A DNA stretch of 64,000 nucleotides. Origin: an uncultured Lewinella sp. Lineage in GTDB: Bacteria > Bacteroidota > Bacteroidia > Chitinophagales > Saprospiraceae. Below, one piece after another: positions 34,022 through 43,161 of the stretch. Every line of letters starts with the position of its first letter. Within the stretch, counting starts at the first letter, position 1. The DNA is taken from positions 25,835 to 89,834 of the forward strand of contig CAJXPD010000004.1 in NCBI GenBank assembly GCA_913057785.1, in the 5' to 3' direction. A program made the position numbers and the translations under genes. The notes under the pieces were generated by a model. The model was not told the origin of the DNA and made no database searches. It worked only from the letters and a program-made list of their open reading frames with translations.

Positions 34022-35152
34022 ATGGAGTTGTTTTTGCGATATTTGAAGTCTGACCAAGAATGTATGACCAAACGTTTACTGCTACATATCGGATTCTGGC
34101 TTTTGTACTGGCTGTTGAACGGCTATGTGGAAGTCTTTTTGTCCAATTCCAGTTTTGTGGATCTACCTTTTTGGCAAAGGTTGTGGAAAGGGTTTGGTAC
34201 GCGCTTGACCATCCTACCTTTAGAGATGGGTTTCGCTTATTATAGCATGTATGTGATACTTCCTAGGTACTTTCAAGGAAGGAGTTACTGGAAATTGATG
34301 GTAGAGTTTGGGATTGTATTCACGGTGGTATTCGCTTTGTATCGATTGTTGATACCTCATATCATTTACCCCTATATCTATTTGTTGCCGTATCCTGCCA
34401 ATACCTTTGATGTTTGGCTACCAAGGTATATTTATACCGCGATTCGTTTTGTTTCCGTAGCGGGAATGGCCTTAACGATTAAATTGTTGCGCATCCGTTT
34501 TCAGCAACTGGAAAAGGAGAAGCTTTTGACTGAGGAGAAGTTGCAGAATGAACTCCGATTTCTTAGATCGCAGACCAATCCTCATTTTTTATTCAATACG
34601 TTGAATAATGTCTACGCCTTAGCTAGAAAAAAGTCTGATCAGACGGCTCCCGTAATTATGAAACTATCCAAGTTACTTCGTTTTATGCTGTATGAATGTA
34701 ATCAAGAGCGAATTACAGTGGAGCAAGAGATTCAGGTTATTGAGGATTACCTGGAGTTGGAGAAACTGCGCTATAATAATCGCTTGGAGATCTCTTTTGA
34801 AAGGGATGTTGACGATCCATCTACGCTGATAGCTCCATTATTGATCCTTCCTTTGATCGAGAATGCATTCAAACATGGTACCAGCGAAACGCGATTTGAA
34901 ACCTTCGTTCGGATCAAGTTGCAAATAGCTGATCGGCAATTGCGACTGAAAGTAGAAAATAGTAAGGATGAAGAACAAAATGATGCCGTAGAAGGTATAG
35001 GCTTGCCAAGTGTCAATCGACAGTTAGCACTTCTGTACCCCAATGGCTATCAATTGGACATCCAGCGTGATAAAGAAATTTTTGCTGTAGATTTATCTAT
35101 TAATCTCAACAGTTATGCCGGAACGCATCAGATGCTTGATCGTGGAAGATGA
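34022..35152 (+). CDS. LytS-type membrane sensor histidine kinase
   Basis: The track start is TTG at 33959. ATG at 34022 (MELFLRYLKSDQ) or 34064 (MTKRLLLHIGF) is more likely. Four hydrophobic helices lead to a short coiled stretch ('LRIRFQQLEKEKLLTEEKLQ'). The His_kinase region follows, with 'LRSQTNPHFLFNTLNNVYALA' (phospho-accepting His near residue 187 from 34022) and the ATPase part 'LLILPLIENAFKHG' and 'GIGLPSVNRQLALLYPNG'. It overlaps the LytTR regulator gene by 38 bases, so they form a coupled two-component pair. The signal is unknown. Confidence 0.9.
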   Translation: MELFLRYLKSDQECMTKRLLLHIGFWLLYWLLNGYVEVFLSNSSFVDLPFWQRLWKGFGTRLTILPLEMGFAYYSMYVILPRYFQGRSYWKLMVEFGIVFTVVFALYRLLIPHIIYPYIYLLPYPANTFDVWLPRYIYTAIRFVSVAGMALTIKLLRIRFQQLEKEKLLTEEKLQNELRFLRSQTNPHFLFNTLNNVYALARKKSDQTAPVIMKLSKLLRFMLYECNQERITVEQEIQVIEDYLELEKLRYNNRLEISFERDVDDPSTLIAPLLILPLIENAFKHGTSETRFETFVRIKLQIADRQLRLKVENSKDEEQNDAVEGIGLPSVNRQLALLYPNGYQLDIQRDKEIFAVDLSINLNSYAGTHQMLDRGR

Positions 35153-35840
35153 GCCTTTAGCCGCCGAGGTATTGGCTGATTATATCAGGGAGGTTCCACA
35201 CCTTGAACTAGTGGGTACCTGTGAGGATGCTATCTATGCTAGTAGTTTTTTGAAACAAAATGCGATCGATTTACTATTCCTAGATATTCATCTACCAAAA
35301 CTCAAAGGTTTGGATTTTTTGAAGATGTTGACACACCCTCCACAAGTTATTTTAACTACAGCATACCACCAATATGCCTTGGAAGCATTTGAACACGATG
35401 TGGTAGACTATTTACTAAAGCCGATTGAGTTTGAACGCTTTTTGCAAGCGATCCATAAAGTGAAGGTGCAGAAAGAAATTGAAGTTACACAGCGAGCAGA
35501 AGTCGCTTCAGAAGAGTCTTTTCGTTTTTTTAGGGTTAATAAGAAAAATGTAAAAATATTGTTGAAAGACATAGTCTACATAGAAAGCCTAAAAGAGTAC
35601 GTACGAATTTTTACAGAACAGAATGCGATTGTGACTAAGTTTCAAATTGGCGAATTACAAACTGCCTTGGCCACTCCAAATCTTCTGCGCATCCATCGTT
35701 CCTATGTAGTAGCCAAGGATAAAATCTCAGCTTATTCTGCCACTGAGGTAGAGGTTCAAGGAAAATCCTTGCCGATTGGTCGCACCTATCGAGAAGAAGT
35801 ACATGCTGTGCTTTCTCAATTTTTGGAAACAGGGAAGTGA
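35115..35840 (+). CDS. LytTR-family response regulator
   Basis: 241 residues. The receiver is residues 4-120: acidic pocket 'CLIVEDEPLAAEVLADYI', phospho-Asp in 'LLFLDIHLPKLKGLDFL' (about residue 56), Thr in ILTTAYH, and Lys in DYLLKPIEFERF. The C-terminal LytTR DNA-binding domain is residues ~140-238: 'FFRVNKKNVKILLKDIVYIESLKEYVRIF', 'RIHRSYVVAKDKI', 'LPIGRTYREEV'. It is encoded with, and overlaps, its likely cognate LytS kinase. Targets are unknown; LytTR proteins bind paired direct repeats. Confidence 0.93.
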   Translation: MPERIRCLIVEDEPLAAEVLADYIREVPHLELVGTCEDAIYASSFLKQNAIDLLFLDIHLPKLKGLDFLKMLTHPPQVILTTAYHQYALEAFEHDVVDYLLKPIEFERFLQAIHKVKVQKEIEVTQRAEVASEESFRFFRVNKKNVKILLKDIVYIESLKEYVRIFTEQNAIVTKFQIGELQTALATPNLLRIHRSYVVAKDKISAYSATEVEVQGKSLPIGRTYREEVHAVLSQFLETGK

Positions 35841-35856
35841 GGTTACTTTCAAGAGT

Positions 35857-35892
35857 AAAGCCGGACTAGCAGGGAATGTCCAGTCCGGCTTT
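35857..35892. terminator. Bidirectional terminator between the LytTR regulator and the PhoPQ-related gene
   Basis: Perfect 11-bp stem AAAGCCGGACT/AGTCCGGCTTT with a 14-base loop, in the 59 bases between convergent genes. Confidence 0.88.
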
Positions 35893-35899
35893 GTGTGAT

Positions 35900-37366
35900 T
35901 TAGTCCGTTTTGGGCGTGCCTTGAGGCTCTTCGGCAGCAAATGGTTCGTTGGGGTAGGTATCTGGGGTGACCACTACTCCGGTGGTCAGCTTAAGAGGAA
36001 TACCTGCAGCTCCCGGGTAGCTTAACTCAGCAAAGAAAGCACTATAGCCATCTGCTGGTTCGTCAATCTTCAATTGATAAATACCTTCGGCAGTGATCGG
36101 TACGTCTTGAGCCTCCCAAGCTTTCCCAATGGTTTCCAATCTGAAATCTCTAGCATCAGGATTATTGGCTTTCCATAGTTTTATGCTAGCGGGCTTTTGA
36201 CCTTCAGCTGTTTCAATATGGATCGTCCCATTCTCGACACGCCAGGCAAATTCTGGGCGCGGAGCCTCCAAGACTACGGATTGATAAAAGGAAATAAGCG
36301 TTTCGATAACATCTGATTCACGCATGGAGTGGTCCGTATTAGGGACGTATCGAACATTCTTTTCCCCTTTTAGATCATCCCAATAAAACTTCCAGGAATC
36401 GGGAATAAAAAATTGGTCACCAGTGGCATTCAACAATAGCTTAGGCATATCCAGTTTATCCAAATAGGAGTAGGGTTCTGTAATACTGATTAGTCGATCA
36501 TATTCTTTAGAACCTTGCCAATCCATAATTCCTTCCTCCACATAATTGCCTACAGCAGGAGCCCAAAAGCCATAAACTCTCCAGTGATGCTCGAAAGAGG
36601 GCACCACATTCAGCAGGTCGATAACAATCGGTGCAATGGCCACAACTCTATCATCTACTGCCGCAGTTGTCCAGGTAGTCCATCCTCTTTTCGATCCACC
36701 TGCTACCACAAACTGATCTACTTTATGACCAATTGAATGACTGAATTCTGAAATCACATCCATAGCACGTACGGCAGCCTTAGTCATCGGTAGTCTAGCC
36801 AACCAAATGGCATCTTCATCCTTTGCACCACCTTCCAAAAATTTACGCCAACCATAGGCAATCAATTCATCCTCTACCCTTGGGCCATAATCATCCCCTA
36901 TAAACTCCATGGGTTGATTCGGAACATTGTGAAGGTTAGCAGTTATGGATTTGGAGAGAACGGCCGTTTGGATTTGCATCTCATCTGCCTTATCTGGGCT
37001 GTCAGAGCGGCGAGACCCTCCACCAATAAATAACATACCTTTATTGGTGATGACTTCGTCTGGCACTACGATGGTTAACCAATGCCACCAAGTGGGATCT
37101 TTTACTTCCGCAGTGGTAAGCCATCGCTGGGAAACCATGCGAATGACAAAGGCTGTATACCCCTGTCCTTTGATGCTGTCCTTAAGCTCATAGGTAAAAG
37201 CGTCATCTGGCACGGACATATAAGCTTCTAAAGGAGTTTGGGCGGGAGTGGGTGCAGCTGATTCTGGGGCCTGGGAGGCGCTAGGTTCAGCAGGTGCACA
37301 ACTGTTAAGTAAGAGTAATGTGGCAACTAAGAGCGTTGCACATTGTTGGGGAAAAGAGGACTTCAT
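35900..37366 (-). CDS. PhoPQ-activated pathogenicity-related (PqaA-type) lipoprotein
   Basis: 488 residues with a lipoprotein signal (LLVATLLLLNSC) and an Ala/Pro/Ser-rich linker. The alpha/beta-hydrolase-like domain shows the PhoPQ_related family marks: 'WWHWLTIVVPDEV', 'GMLFIGGGSRR', 'LARLPMTKAAVRAMD', the nucleophile elbow 'FVVAGGSKRGWTTW' (Ser near residue 224), 'YGFWAPAVGNYVEEGIM' and PKLLLNATGDQFFIPDS before the C-terminal His in 'PNTDHSMRES'. Ser-Asp-His all look present. The substrate is unknown; the name comes from the Salmonella homologue and does not imply virulence here. Monocistronic, diverging from the MFS gene. Confidence 0.92.
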   Translation of the reverse strand: MKSSFPQQCATLLVATLLLLNSCAPAEPSASQAPESAAPTPAQTPLEAYMSVPDDAFTYELKDSIKGQGYTAFVIRMVSQRWLTTAEVKDPTWWHWLTIVVPDEVITNKGMLFIGGGSRRSDSPDKADEMQIQTAVLSKSITANLHNVPNQPMEFIGDDYGPRVEDELIAYGWRKFLEGGAKDEDAIWLARLPMTKAAVRAMDVISEFSHSIGHKVDQFVVAGGSKRGWTTWTTAAVDDRVVAIAPIVIDLLNVVPSFEHHWRVYGFWAPAVGNYVEEGIMDWQGSKEYDRLISITEPYSYLDKLDMPKLLLNATGDQFFIPDSWKFYWDDLKGEKNVRYVPNTDHSMRESDVIETLISFYQSVVLEAPRPEFAWRVENGTIHIETAEGQKPASIKLWKANNPDARDFRLETIGKAWEAQDVPITAEGIYQLKIDEPADGYSAFFAELSYPGAAGIPLKLTTGVVVTPDTYPNEPFAAEEPQGTPKTD

Positions 37367-37427
37367 GTTTTACAATTTTGTTTTGAATTGTCTTTAAGAT
37401 ATATTCAATTAACTATAAATAAAAGCC

Positions 37428-38738
37428 ATGTCCGTTACTTCTGCCAAAATCTCATTGTACCCGGTCTTACTCGTCAACTTCATTGGAATGTTGGGGTATA
37501 GTGTAATCTTACCTTTCCTGGTTTTTTTAGTAGAAGATTTTGGTGGAAACGGGTTTATTTATGGCTTACTTGGGGCGATTTATCCTGCGTTTCAATTGAT
37601 CGGAGCACCCTTGTTGGGTAGGTGGTCGGACCAAATTGGTCGGAGACGTGTATTGTTGATCAGCCAAGCCGGTACCTTTTTAGCTTGGGTCCTATTTATA
37701 GTGGCTATAAGTTCGCCAGTAAAGACACTATTAGGTGTTGATTCAAGTGTGCTAGGAACCTTCACCTTGAGTTTGCCCTTGATTCTCCTGTTTATAGCTC
37801 GTGCTTTAGATGGGTTAACGGGGGGCAATGTTTCCGTGGCTAATGCTTATCTATCGGACATATCCAACGATACTAACCGCAAGGCTAATTTTGGTAAGAT
37901 GGCCACTTCCACAAGTCTGGGATTTATTGTTGGTCCAGTACTGGCTGGTTTTCTGGGAGCCACTTCCTATGAAGAGCTTTTGCCTGTGCTGGCGGCAGCT
38001 TTAATTTCTTTGACGGCAATTTTTGTTATACAGCGATTCTTGCCGGAATCTAGACCAGAATTGGTAGAATCTAGTTTGCGTGCCTTTAGCGTGAAAAAGC
38101 TATTTCAAATTGAACACAAGGAGTGTTATCAGATGGAAAACTGTCCAGATACTGGACTCAAAGCGGTTTTAAAGATGCCCCATATTCCGGTTTTGTTTGG
38201 GGTTTATTTTCTGAATTTTCTGGGCTTCAGTTTCTTCTATGCCTGTTTTCCCATTTTTGCCTCCCAAGTCATGGAATGGACCTCAGTCCAATTAGGACTC
38301 TTTTTTACTTTGAATAGTGGAATTATGGTCCTTGCTCAAGGCCCCATACTTTCCTACCTGTCCGCTAAAGTTCCTGATGCCAGTCTAGTGATAGTAGGAA
38401 GTATTCTGATCAGTGCTAATTTTTTCCTATTGACATTCCAAACAGATACAAGCGTTTATCTGGCGAATGTGTTGATGGCGCTAGGTAATGGTATTATGTG
38501 GCCTTCCTTTCTTTCCATCCTCGCTAAATCAGGAAGTACCAAGGTGCAAGGTACTATCCAAGGGTATGCCAGTAGTACGGGGAGTTTGGCTAGCATTTTT
38601 GGCCTCGTGCTTGGCGGGGTCCTGTTCAACTATGTAGGTGCTTCTATTTTTGTAGTTTCCGGTACCATCCTATTCCTGATCTTTCTAGTCTCATTTCAAT
38701 TGTTACGAGTTGAAAAGGAACTGAAAACCGCTTCATAA
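37428..38738 (+). CDS. MFS transporter
   Basis: 436 residues with 12 hydrophobic segments. The cytoplasmic loop-2 motif 'GAPLLGRWSDQIGRRRVLLIS' (G-x-x-x-D/R-x-G-R-R) is intact, and 'ARALDGLTGGNVSVANAYLSD' matches the motif-C region typical of TetA-like drug or metabolite antiporters. An extra cytosolic loop (~residues 205-235, IEHKECYQMENCPDTG) carries two cysteines. The substrate cannot be told. A 26-bp direct repeat begins six bases after its stop. Confidence 0.88.
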   Translation: MSVTSAKISLYPVLLVNFIGMLGYSVILPFLVFLVEDFGGNGFIYGLLGAIYPAFQLIGAPLLGRWSDQIGRRRVLLISQAGTFLAWVLFIVAISSPVKTLLGVDSSVLGTFTLSLPLILLFIARALDGLTGGNVSVANAYLSDISNDTNRKANFGKMATSTSLGFIVGPVLAGFLGATSYEELLPVLAAALISLTAIFVIQRFLPESRPELVESSLRAFSVKKLFQIEHKECYQMENCPDTGLKAVLKMPHIPVLFGVYFLNFLGFSFFYACFPIFASQVMEWTSVQLGLFFTLNSGIMVLAQGPILSYLSAKVPDASLVIVGSILISANFFLLTFQTDTSVYLANVLMALGNGIMWPSFLSILAKSGSTKVQGTIQGYASSTGSLASIFGLVLGGVLFNYVGASIFVVSGTILFLIFLVSFQLLRVEKELKTAS

Positions 38739-38744
38739 AGGGCA

Positions 38745-38770
38745 GGTATTTTTACAAATGGGTAAGAAAT
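38745..38770 (+). repeat. 26-bp direct repeat, copy 1, upstream of PadR operon
   Basis: Starts GGTATTTTTACAAATGGG and ends TAAGAAAT. An identical copy lies at 38804-38829. Each copy contains the dyad TTAC-N6-GTAA. Lies between the MFS stop and the PadR start, so an operator for PadR is the simplest reading. Confidence 0.8.
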
Positions 38771-38803
38771 GTTGCTGATTTCTTGCAGGTCATTCTTTAT
38801 GTT

Positions 38804-38829
38804 GGTATTTTTACAAATGGGTAAGAAAT
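38804..38829 (+). repeat. 26-bp direct repeat, copy 2, upstream of PadR operon
   Basis: Identical to 38745-38770, start-to-start distance 59 bases, which is between five and six helical turns. The second copy ends 47 bases before the PadR GTG start. Confidence 0.8.
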
Positions 38830-38876
38830 ACTAAGGTAAAGATTTCTCCTCTATTGTATGATTTAATCTCCAACCA

Positions 38877-39209
38877 GTGAAAGGTTATCACTTAGGCGAA
38901 TTCGAGGAAATTGTCCTCCTGTATGTCACCATTCTACACGAAGAAGCGTATGGTTTAGCGATTACCAAAGGCATTGAAAAAGATCTAAATCGATCTGTAA
39001 CCTTAAGTAGTGTGCATACCGCCTTATATAGAATGCAAGACAAAGGCCTTGTAGAATCTAGGCTAGCCGGATCCTCTACAGAACGAGGAGGGCGACGAAA
39101 GCGCTTGTATTCTATTACTAATGCGGGTAAAGAGGCGCTGTGGAATGCCCGACAGGCACGAAATAAGCTATGGTCTCTTATTCCCAAAACAACTTTTGAA
39201 GGATGGTAG
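38877..39209 (+). CDS. PadR-family transcriptional regulator
   Basis: 110 residues, starting with GTG because no in-frame ATG lies upstream. 'EFEEIVLLYVTILHEEAYGLAITKGIEK' then 'VTLSSVHTALYRMQDKGLVESRL' and the wing 'GRRKRLYSITNAGKEAL' are the PadR winged-helix layout. The C-terminal dimerisation helix is short. It overlaps the permease gene by seven bases. PadR proteins usually repress the transporter gene beside them. The identical 26-bp repeats upstream are the obvious candidate binding sites. Confidence 0.92.
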   Translation: MKGYHLGEFEEIVLLYVTILHEEAYGLAITKGIEKDLNRSVTLSSVHTALYRMQDKGLVESRLAGSSTERGGRRKRLYSITNAGKEALWNARQARNKLWSLIPKTTFEGW

Positions 39210-41821
39210 AGCATCAACCAAACCCGCCACGCTGGGCTGACCGATTCCTGGAATGGTATTGTAATCCAGCATTACTGGAGGAAATCCAAGGGGACCTTTA
39301 TGAGCGATTTCTAGAATATACCCAAGAGAAAGGACTTAAAAAGGCGCGGAGATGGTATGCTATCCATGTTTTTTTATTCATGAATCGGTATACCCTTCGG
39401 CGTCATCAATCTACATATTCCCGACTTAATTCACTCGACATGTTTAAAAACTATTTAAAAATTGGCTGGCGCAATGTGCGCAAGCACAAGTGGCCTTCTT
39501 TGATCAATGTCCTGGGTCTAGCCTTGGCTATTGGCTGTTGTATGGTGGTTTATACCTTTATCTTCTGGACCTTCAATACAGATGACTTTCATGAGAATAG
39601 GGATAATATCTATATCATGGAAAAGGTCTTGCAAGGAGACAATGAACTACAATTGCGAGGGGATTCACCGGAGCCACTTGGCCCGGCAATGGCAAAAGAT
39701 TTGCCACAAGTAAAAGCAATGACTCGCTTTACTTTCTCTAGAGGGATTTTTCAGTATGAAGACCAAGTCTTTAGTGAAAGTATCAACTTCGTCGATCCTG
39801 ACTTTGTACAGCTTTTTTCTTTTCCACTGAAATGGGGAAAAATTGAAGACTTCGGCGGGACGGATGGCATCTTTTTAACGGAGCTTGTGTCAACCAAGTT
39901 CTTTGGCGCGGAGAATCCTTTAGGAAAACAAGTCACTATCAAGTTCAACAGTGGAGAGGAAGAAATTGAAAGCAGCTTTCAAGTAAAAGGAGTATTTGAA
40001 AAGTTACCCCCGACACGTACTTTTAGTTTTAATATACTCGTACCGTATCAGCACCAACTGACCTTAGGAAGAGATGACTTCCTGGATTGGCATCAAGCAG
40101 CAGATGCTACCTTTGTACAGCTGGATCCTGCTGCTGATCCCATAAAAGTTCAGCAAGCACTATCACCATATTTAGCTCAGTATAATGAGGACAACAAAGG
40201 GTGGACATTAGATCAATTGAATTTACAGCCCCTTGCGGATATTAGCCGGCATGCCTATCAGTGGGGAAATTCATTTTTTCACCAGTCTCACGTAGTGGCT
40301 ATTATTATGTTGGTGGTAATCGCTATAGCTCTCTTGTTGTTGGTGTGTTTCAACTACGTCAATACAGCTATCGCAACGGCGTCTAGCCGATTAAGGGAAA
40401 TAAGTGTTAGAAAGGTAATGGGCAGCCAAAGAAGACAAATCATTTCCCAGTTCTTAGTAGAGAATTTGTTGATTTGTCTGGTAGGGTTGGTTGCTGGAAT
40501 ACTGTTGGCTGAATTTCTTTTCTTGCCTTGGTTTAAGCGGTTTGCTGGAGGATTAGAATTTCGCTTGCATTACTTGCAAGATTATAGGCACGCACTTTTC
40601 TTCCTTACTTTATTGGTTATACTGGTGCTTGGTGGAGGTGGATATCCCGCTTACTACATTTCCCGTTTTCCACCGGTAGAGATTTTGAAAGATAAGTTGC
40701 GAATTGGCAATAAAAACCGCTTTAGAAAAATCCTGTTAGGGGCACAGTTATCCCTTACCTTCATCGCTATCTTTTCAGCGGTTGCATTTATTAAGCATAC
40801 CCAAAAGCTGAAAGCAGTCGATTGGGGCTATGATCCGGAAGCTAAGATTGTGATTCGTCTAGATGATGGGATATCTTATGACCGCCTGGAAAATGAACTA
40901 GCTGGCTTGGATGAGATACAGGATATCTCAGGTTCTATCCAGCAACTGGGAAGAGGCTCAAATGGAATTACCATAGAGGTAGATGGAGAAGATACGCCTG
41001 TAGAAGAAATGGTGGTAGGGCCTGATTACCTAGAAAAAATGGGCTTGACCATTTTGGACGGAAGATTTTCCAATCCAGATTTAGATACAGATGTCTCCCA
41101 ATCCGTGATGGTGAATGCAGCTTTTCGCCGGCACTTCGGCTGGGATATGGCTGTAGGTAAGGTCATTCAAGTGGAGGATCAATCTTACTCGGTGATCGGG
41201 GAGCTGGAAGATTTCCGTTATGAAGATTTTTTCCGGCCTGTCCAACCCATGCTCATTCGCGTTGGGCCAAAATCTGACTATCGCTACCTCACTGCCACCT
41301 TGGCTTCCACAGCCCAAACTCAAGCATCAGCGAAAGCTATGGAGGGGATCTGGAAAGAAATCTACCCTGATCGTCCATTTAACTTCTTCTATCAAACGGA
41401 TGTAATGGATGGGTATTTTCAAGGTTTTGAGCAAGTGATTAAAATACTATCTGCGGTTGCTTTTCTAACCATATTTATATCTACTATAGGGTTGTTTGGG
41501 TTAGCCATGCTGATCCTTGCTCGAAAGATGAAGGAGATTAGCATTCGCAAGGTTCTAGGCGCGAATATTTGGAATGTGAGTCGGCTGGTTAATAAGGAGT
41601 TTTTCTGGTCAGTGGTTTTGGCCTGTTTGATTGGCGGGCCATTAGGTTTTCTCGCGATTAAAGCTATCTTAACCCAGATCTCTCCGGAGATGCCCAATCC
41701 TGGCTTCTTACCCATGTTAGTAGCTGTAGTTGGTTTACTTACCATAGCTCTGGTAGCCGTTGCTGGGCATATTTACAATGCTTTCGTGAAAAACCCAATT
41801 GTGTATTTGCGAGATGAGTAA
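39203..41821 (+). CDS. FtsX/MacB-type ABC transporter permease with N-terminal prefix domain
   Basis: 872 residues. Residues 1-75 are the small soluble 'permease prefix' domain ('PPRWADRFLEWYCNPALLEEIQGDLYERF'), typical of Bacteroidota permeases encoded after PadR genes. Then come helix 1 ('WPSLINVLGLALAIGCCMVVY'), a MacB periplasmic-core domain, an FtsX block ('SSRLREISVRKVMGSQRRQI'), a second core domain, and a final FtsX block ('LILARKMKEISIRKVLGANI'). No ABC ATPase gene is adjacent, so an ATPase from elsewhere must power it. It probably exports a peptide or lipid, or transmits an envelope-stress signal. Confidence 0.9.
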   Translation: MVEHQPNPPRWADRFLEWYCNPALLEEIQGDLYERFLEYTQEKGLKKARRWYAIHVFLFMNRYTLRRHQSTYSRLNSLDMFKNYLKIGWRNVRKHKWPSLINVLGLALAIGCCMVVYTFIFWTFNTDDFHENRDNIYIMEKVLQGDNELQLRGDSPEPLGPAMAKDLPQVKAMTRFTFSRGIFQYEDQVFSESINFVDPDFVQLFSFPLKWGKIEDFGGTDGIFLTELVSTKFFGAENPLGKQVTIKFNSGEEEIESSFQVKGVFEKLPPTRTFSFNILVPYQHQLTLGRDDFLDWHQAADATFVQLDPAADPIKVQQALSPYLAQYNEDNKGWTLDQLNLQPLADISRHAYQWGNSFFHQSHVVAIIMLVVIAIALLLLVCFNYVNTAIATASSRLREISVRKVMGSQRRQIISQFLVENLLICLVGLVAGILLAEFLFLPWFKRFAGGLEFRLHYLQDYRHALFFLTLLVILVLGGGGYPAYYISRFPPVEILKDKLRIGNKNRFRKILLGAQLSLTFIAIFSAVAFIKHTQKLKAVDWGYDPEAKIVIRLDDGISYDRLENELAGLDEIQDISGSIQQLGRGSNGITIEVDGEDTPVEEMVVGPDYLEKMGLTILDGRFSNPDLDTDVSQSVMVNAAFRRHFGWDMAVGKVIQVEDQSYSVIGELEDFRYEDFFRPVQPMLIRVGPKSDYRYLTATLASTAQTQASAKAMEGIWKEIYPDRPFNFFYQTDVMDGYFQGFEQVIKILSAVAFLTIFISTIGLFGLAMLILARKMKEISIRKVLGANIWNVSRLVNKEFFWSVVLACLIGGPLGFLAIKAILTQISPEMPNPGFLPMLVAVVGLLTIALVAVAGHIYNAFVKNPIVYLRDE

Positions 41822-41834
41822 ATAGTGGAAGAAC

Positions 41835-41883
41835 AGATATCCGAAGTTTAGCCCGAGAAGAGTGGCGAAAACTTCGGATATCT
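41835..41883. terminator. Bidirectional terminator between the permease and lysE-like genes
   Basis: Perfect 15-bp stem AGATATCCGAAGTTT/AAACTTCGGATATCT with a 19-base loop, filling the space between the convergent genes. Confidence 0.85.
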
Positions 41884-41888
41884 AGCCT

Positions 41889-42512
41889 TTACAGCATACT
41901 CCGAATCATTAAAACCACTCCAAAGGCAACCAATGCCCCCCCAGAAACACGACGAATCCAGAGAATGTGTTTTCCCGTCAGCCATTTCCGGATGTATTTA
42001 GCTAAAGCGACTTTCGAAAAGTCTGTAATGATTATCGTAGAAAGAATAGCCCCGAAAAAAAGGAATGCCTCTTGCTTATTATATCCTTGATCTCCTACCG
42101 AGGTACTCATCATCGTGATCCAGAAGACAAAAGTGAAGGGATTGACCGTGTTGACCAGAAAACCCTTTAACCAAAGAGAGAAATAGGAGGCTTTAGAGGA
42201 GATGATAGAGCCTGCTTCCCAACCCGGAGGCTTTGTCAGTAAGGTAGCTACCCCAACCACGATCAATACCAGACCCCCAACCAAGCCAACGTAGAAGATG
42301 AAGTCCTCGCTTTCTTTAAGGGGGGTGATATAGTTTAAGCCAGCATAGGTTACAGCAATAAACAAGATATCGCTTATCCAAATGCCAAGTCCTACCATAG
42401 TCCCGGCGCGCAAGCCTCTTTCCACTCCTGTTTGAATTAAAGCGAAGAAGATCGGCCCGAGCAAGATCGCGAGTAGTAGCCCTACTTGTATTCCACTTAA
42501 TATAATCTGCAT
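41889..42512 (-). CDS. LysE/RhtB-family amino-acid exporter
   Basis: 207 residues and six hydrophobic segments. 'IQVGLLLAILLGPIFFALIQTGVERGLRAG' is the family opening (GPxxxxxxxxGxxxG), followed by 'GIWISDILFIAVTYAG' and 'LKGFLVNTVNPFTFVFWITMM' (the NP motif of the fifth helix). The likely role is proton-driven efflux of an amino acid or related compound. It follows the YjbQ gene with a two-base gap, so the two are in one operon. Confidence 0.9.
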   Translation of the reverse strand: MQIILSGIQVGLLLAILLGPIFFALIQTGVERGLRAGTMVGLGIWISDILFIAVTYAGLNYITPLKESEDFIFYVGLVGGLVLIVVGVATLLTKPPGWEAGSIISSKASYFSLWLKGFLVNTVNPFTFVFWITMMSTSVGDQGYNKQEAFLFFGAILSTIIITDFSKVALAKYIRKWLTGKHILWIRRVSGGALVAFGVVLMIRSML

Positions 42513-42514
42513 CC

Positions 42515-42925
42515 TTAGCTATATATGGTAGCTATTACCTTTCTGGATCCACCATAATTTCGAAATTCGCAGAGATAAATACCCTGCCAGGTTCCAAGGT
42601 TTAGACGGTGATTCGTAATGGGAATGCTGATGGAGGATCCGATCATAGCGGCTTTGATATGAGCAGGCATATCATCGGGCCCTTCAATGGTATGGGTGAG
42701 AAAAGGCATGTTTTCAGGGACGATCTTATTGAATATTTGTTCAAAATCTACTCGTACCGAAGGATCGGCATTCTCATTAATAGTGATGGCAGCAGAGGTG
42801 TGCTTGATATAAAGATTGAAAATTCCCTTTTCCGGTAAGGGACCAATGGCATTAACTACCTCCTGGGTAATGAGATGATACCCACGTTCTTGCGCTCGTA
42901 GTGAAAATTCTTTCTGTTCGATCAT
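42515..42925 (-). CDS. yjbQ: YjbQ/UPF0047 family protein (secondary thiamine-phosphate synthase)
   Basis: 136 residues covering the whole UPF0047 fold. 'IFNLYIKHTSAAITINENADPSVRVDFE' and 'HTIEGPDDMPAHIKAAMIGSSISIPI', ending 'LGTWQGIYLCEFRNYGGSRKV', contain the conserved His, Asp, Glu and Arg residues of the family. YjbQ members show weak thiamine-phosphate synthase activity in E. coli complementation, but the true role is uncertain. It is the first gene of a two-gene unit with the LysE-like exporter. Confidence 0.92.
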   Translation of the reverse strand: MIEQKEFSLRAQERGYHLITQEVVNAIGPLPEKGIFNLYIKHTSAAITINENADPSVRVDFEQIFNKIVPENMPFLTHTIEGPDDMPAHIKAAMIGSSISIPITNHRLNLGTWQGIYLCEFRNYGGSRKVIATIYS

Positions 42926-43161
42926 AAGATTTCTATGTTGCTGCAGCCAAGTTTATGTAGCCTGGCTTGCGCTATAGCCTTCCTGAGAATATCGTTTTGC
43001 TCATTAGGTGTACAATAGACCCGAGGGGGCAGTTGACGTCTAAACCGCCGAGGGTGCCCAATCGTACAAAAGCAAAAGTAAGCGATTTTCTGGTCTAAGA
43101 ATGTCCTACACTCAGATATGCTGTATATTAGTAGCACTAAAAGCAAAAACCGACAAACACC

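Noticed and set aside
37428-38738. Tetracycline-resistance assignment for the MFS transporter
   Set aside because: Motifs are general MFS/DHA1; nothing in sequence or context points to tetracycline.
42922-43146. 74-aa minus-strand ORF ending in a four-base overlap with the yjbQ start
   Set aside because: It begins with TTG, has no recognisable domain, and covers the divergent promoter region before the DUF3500 gene. The stop/start overlap alone is not enough.
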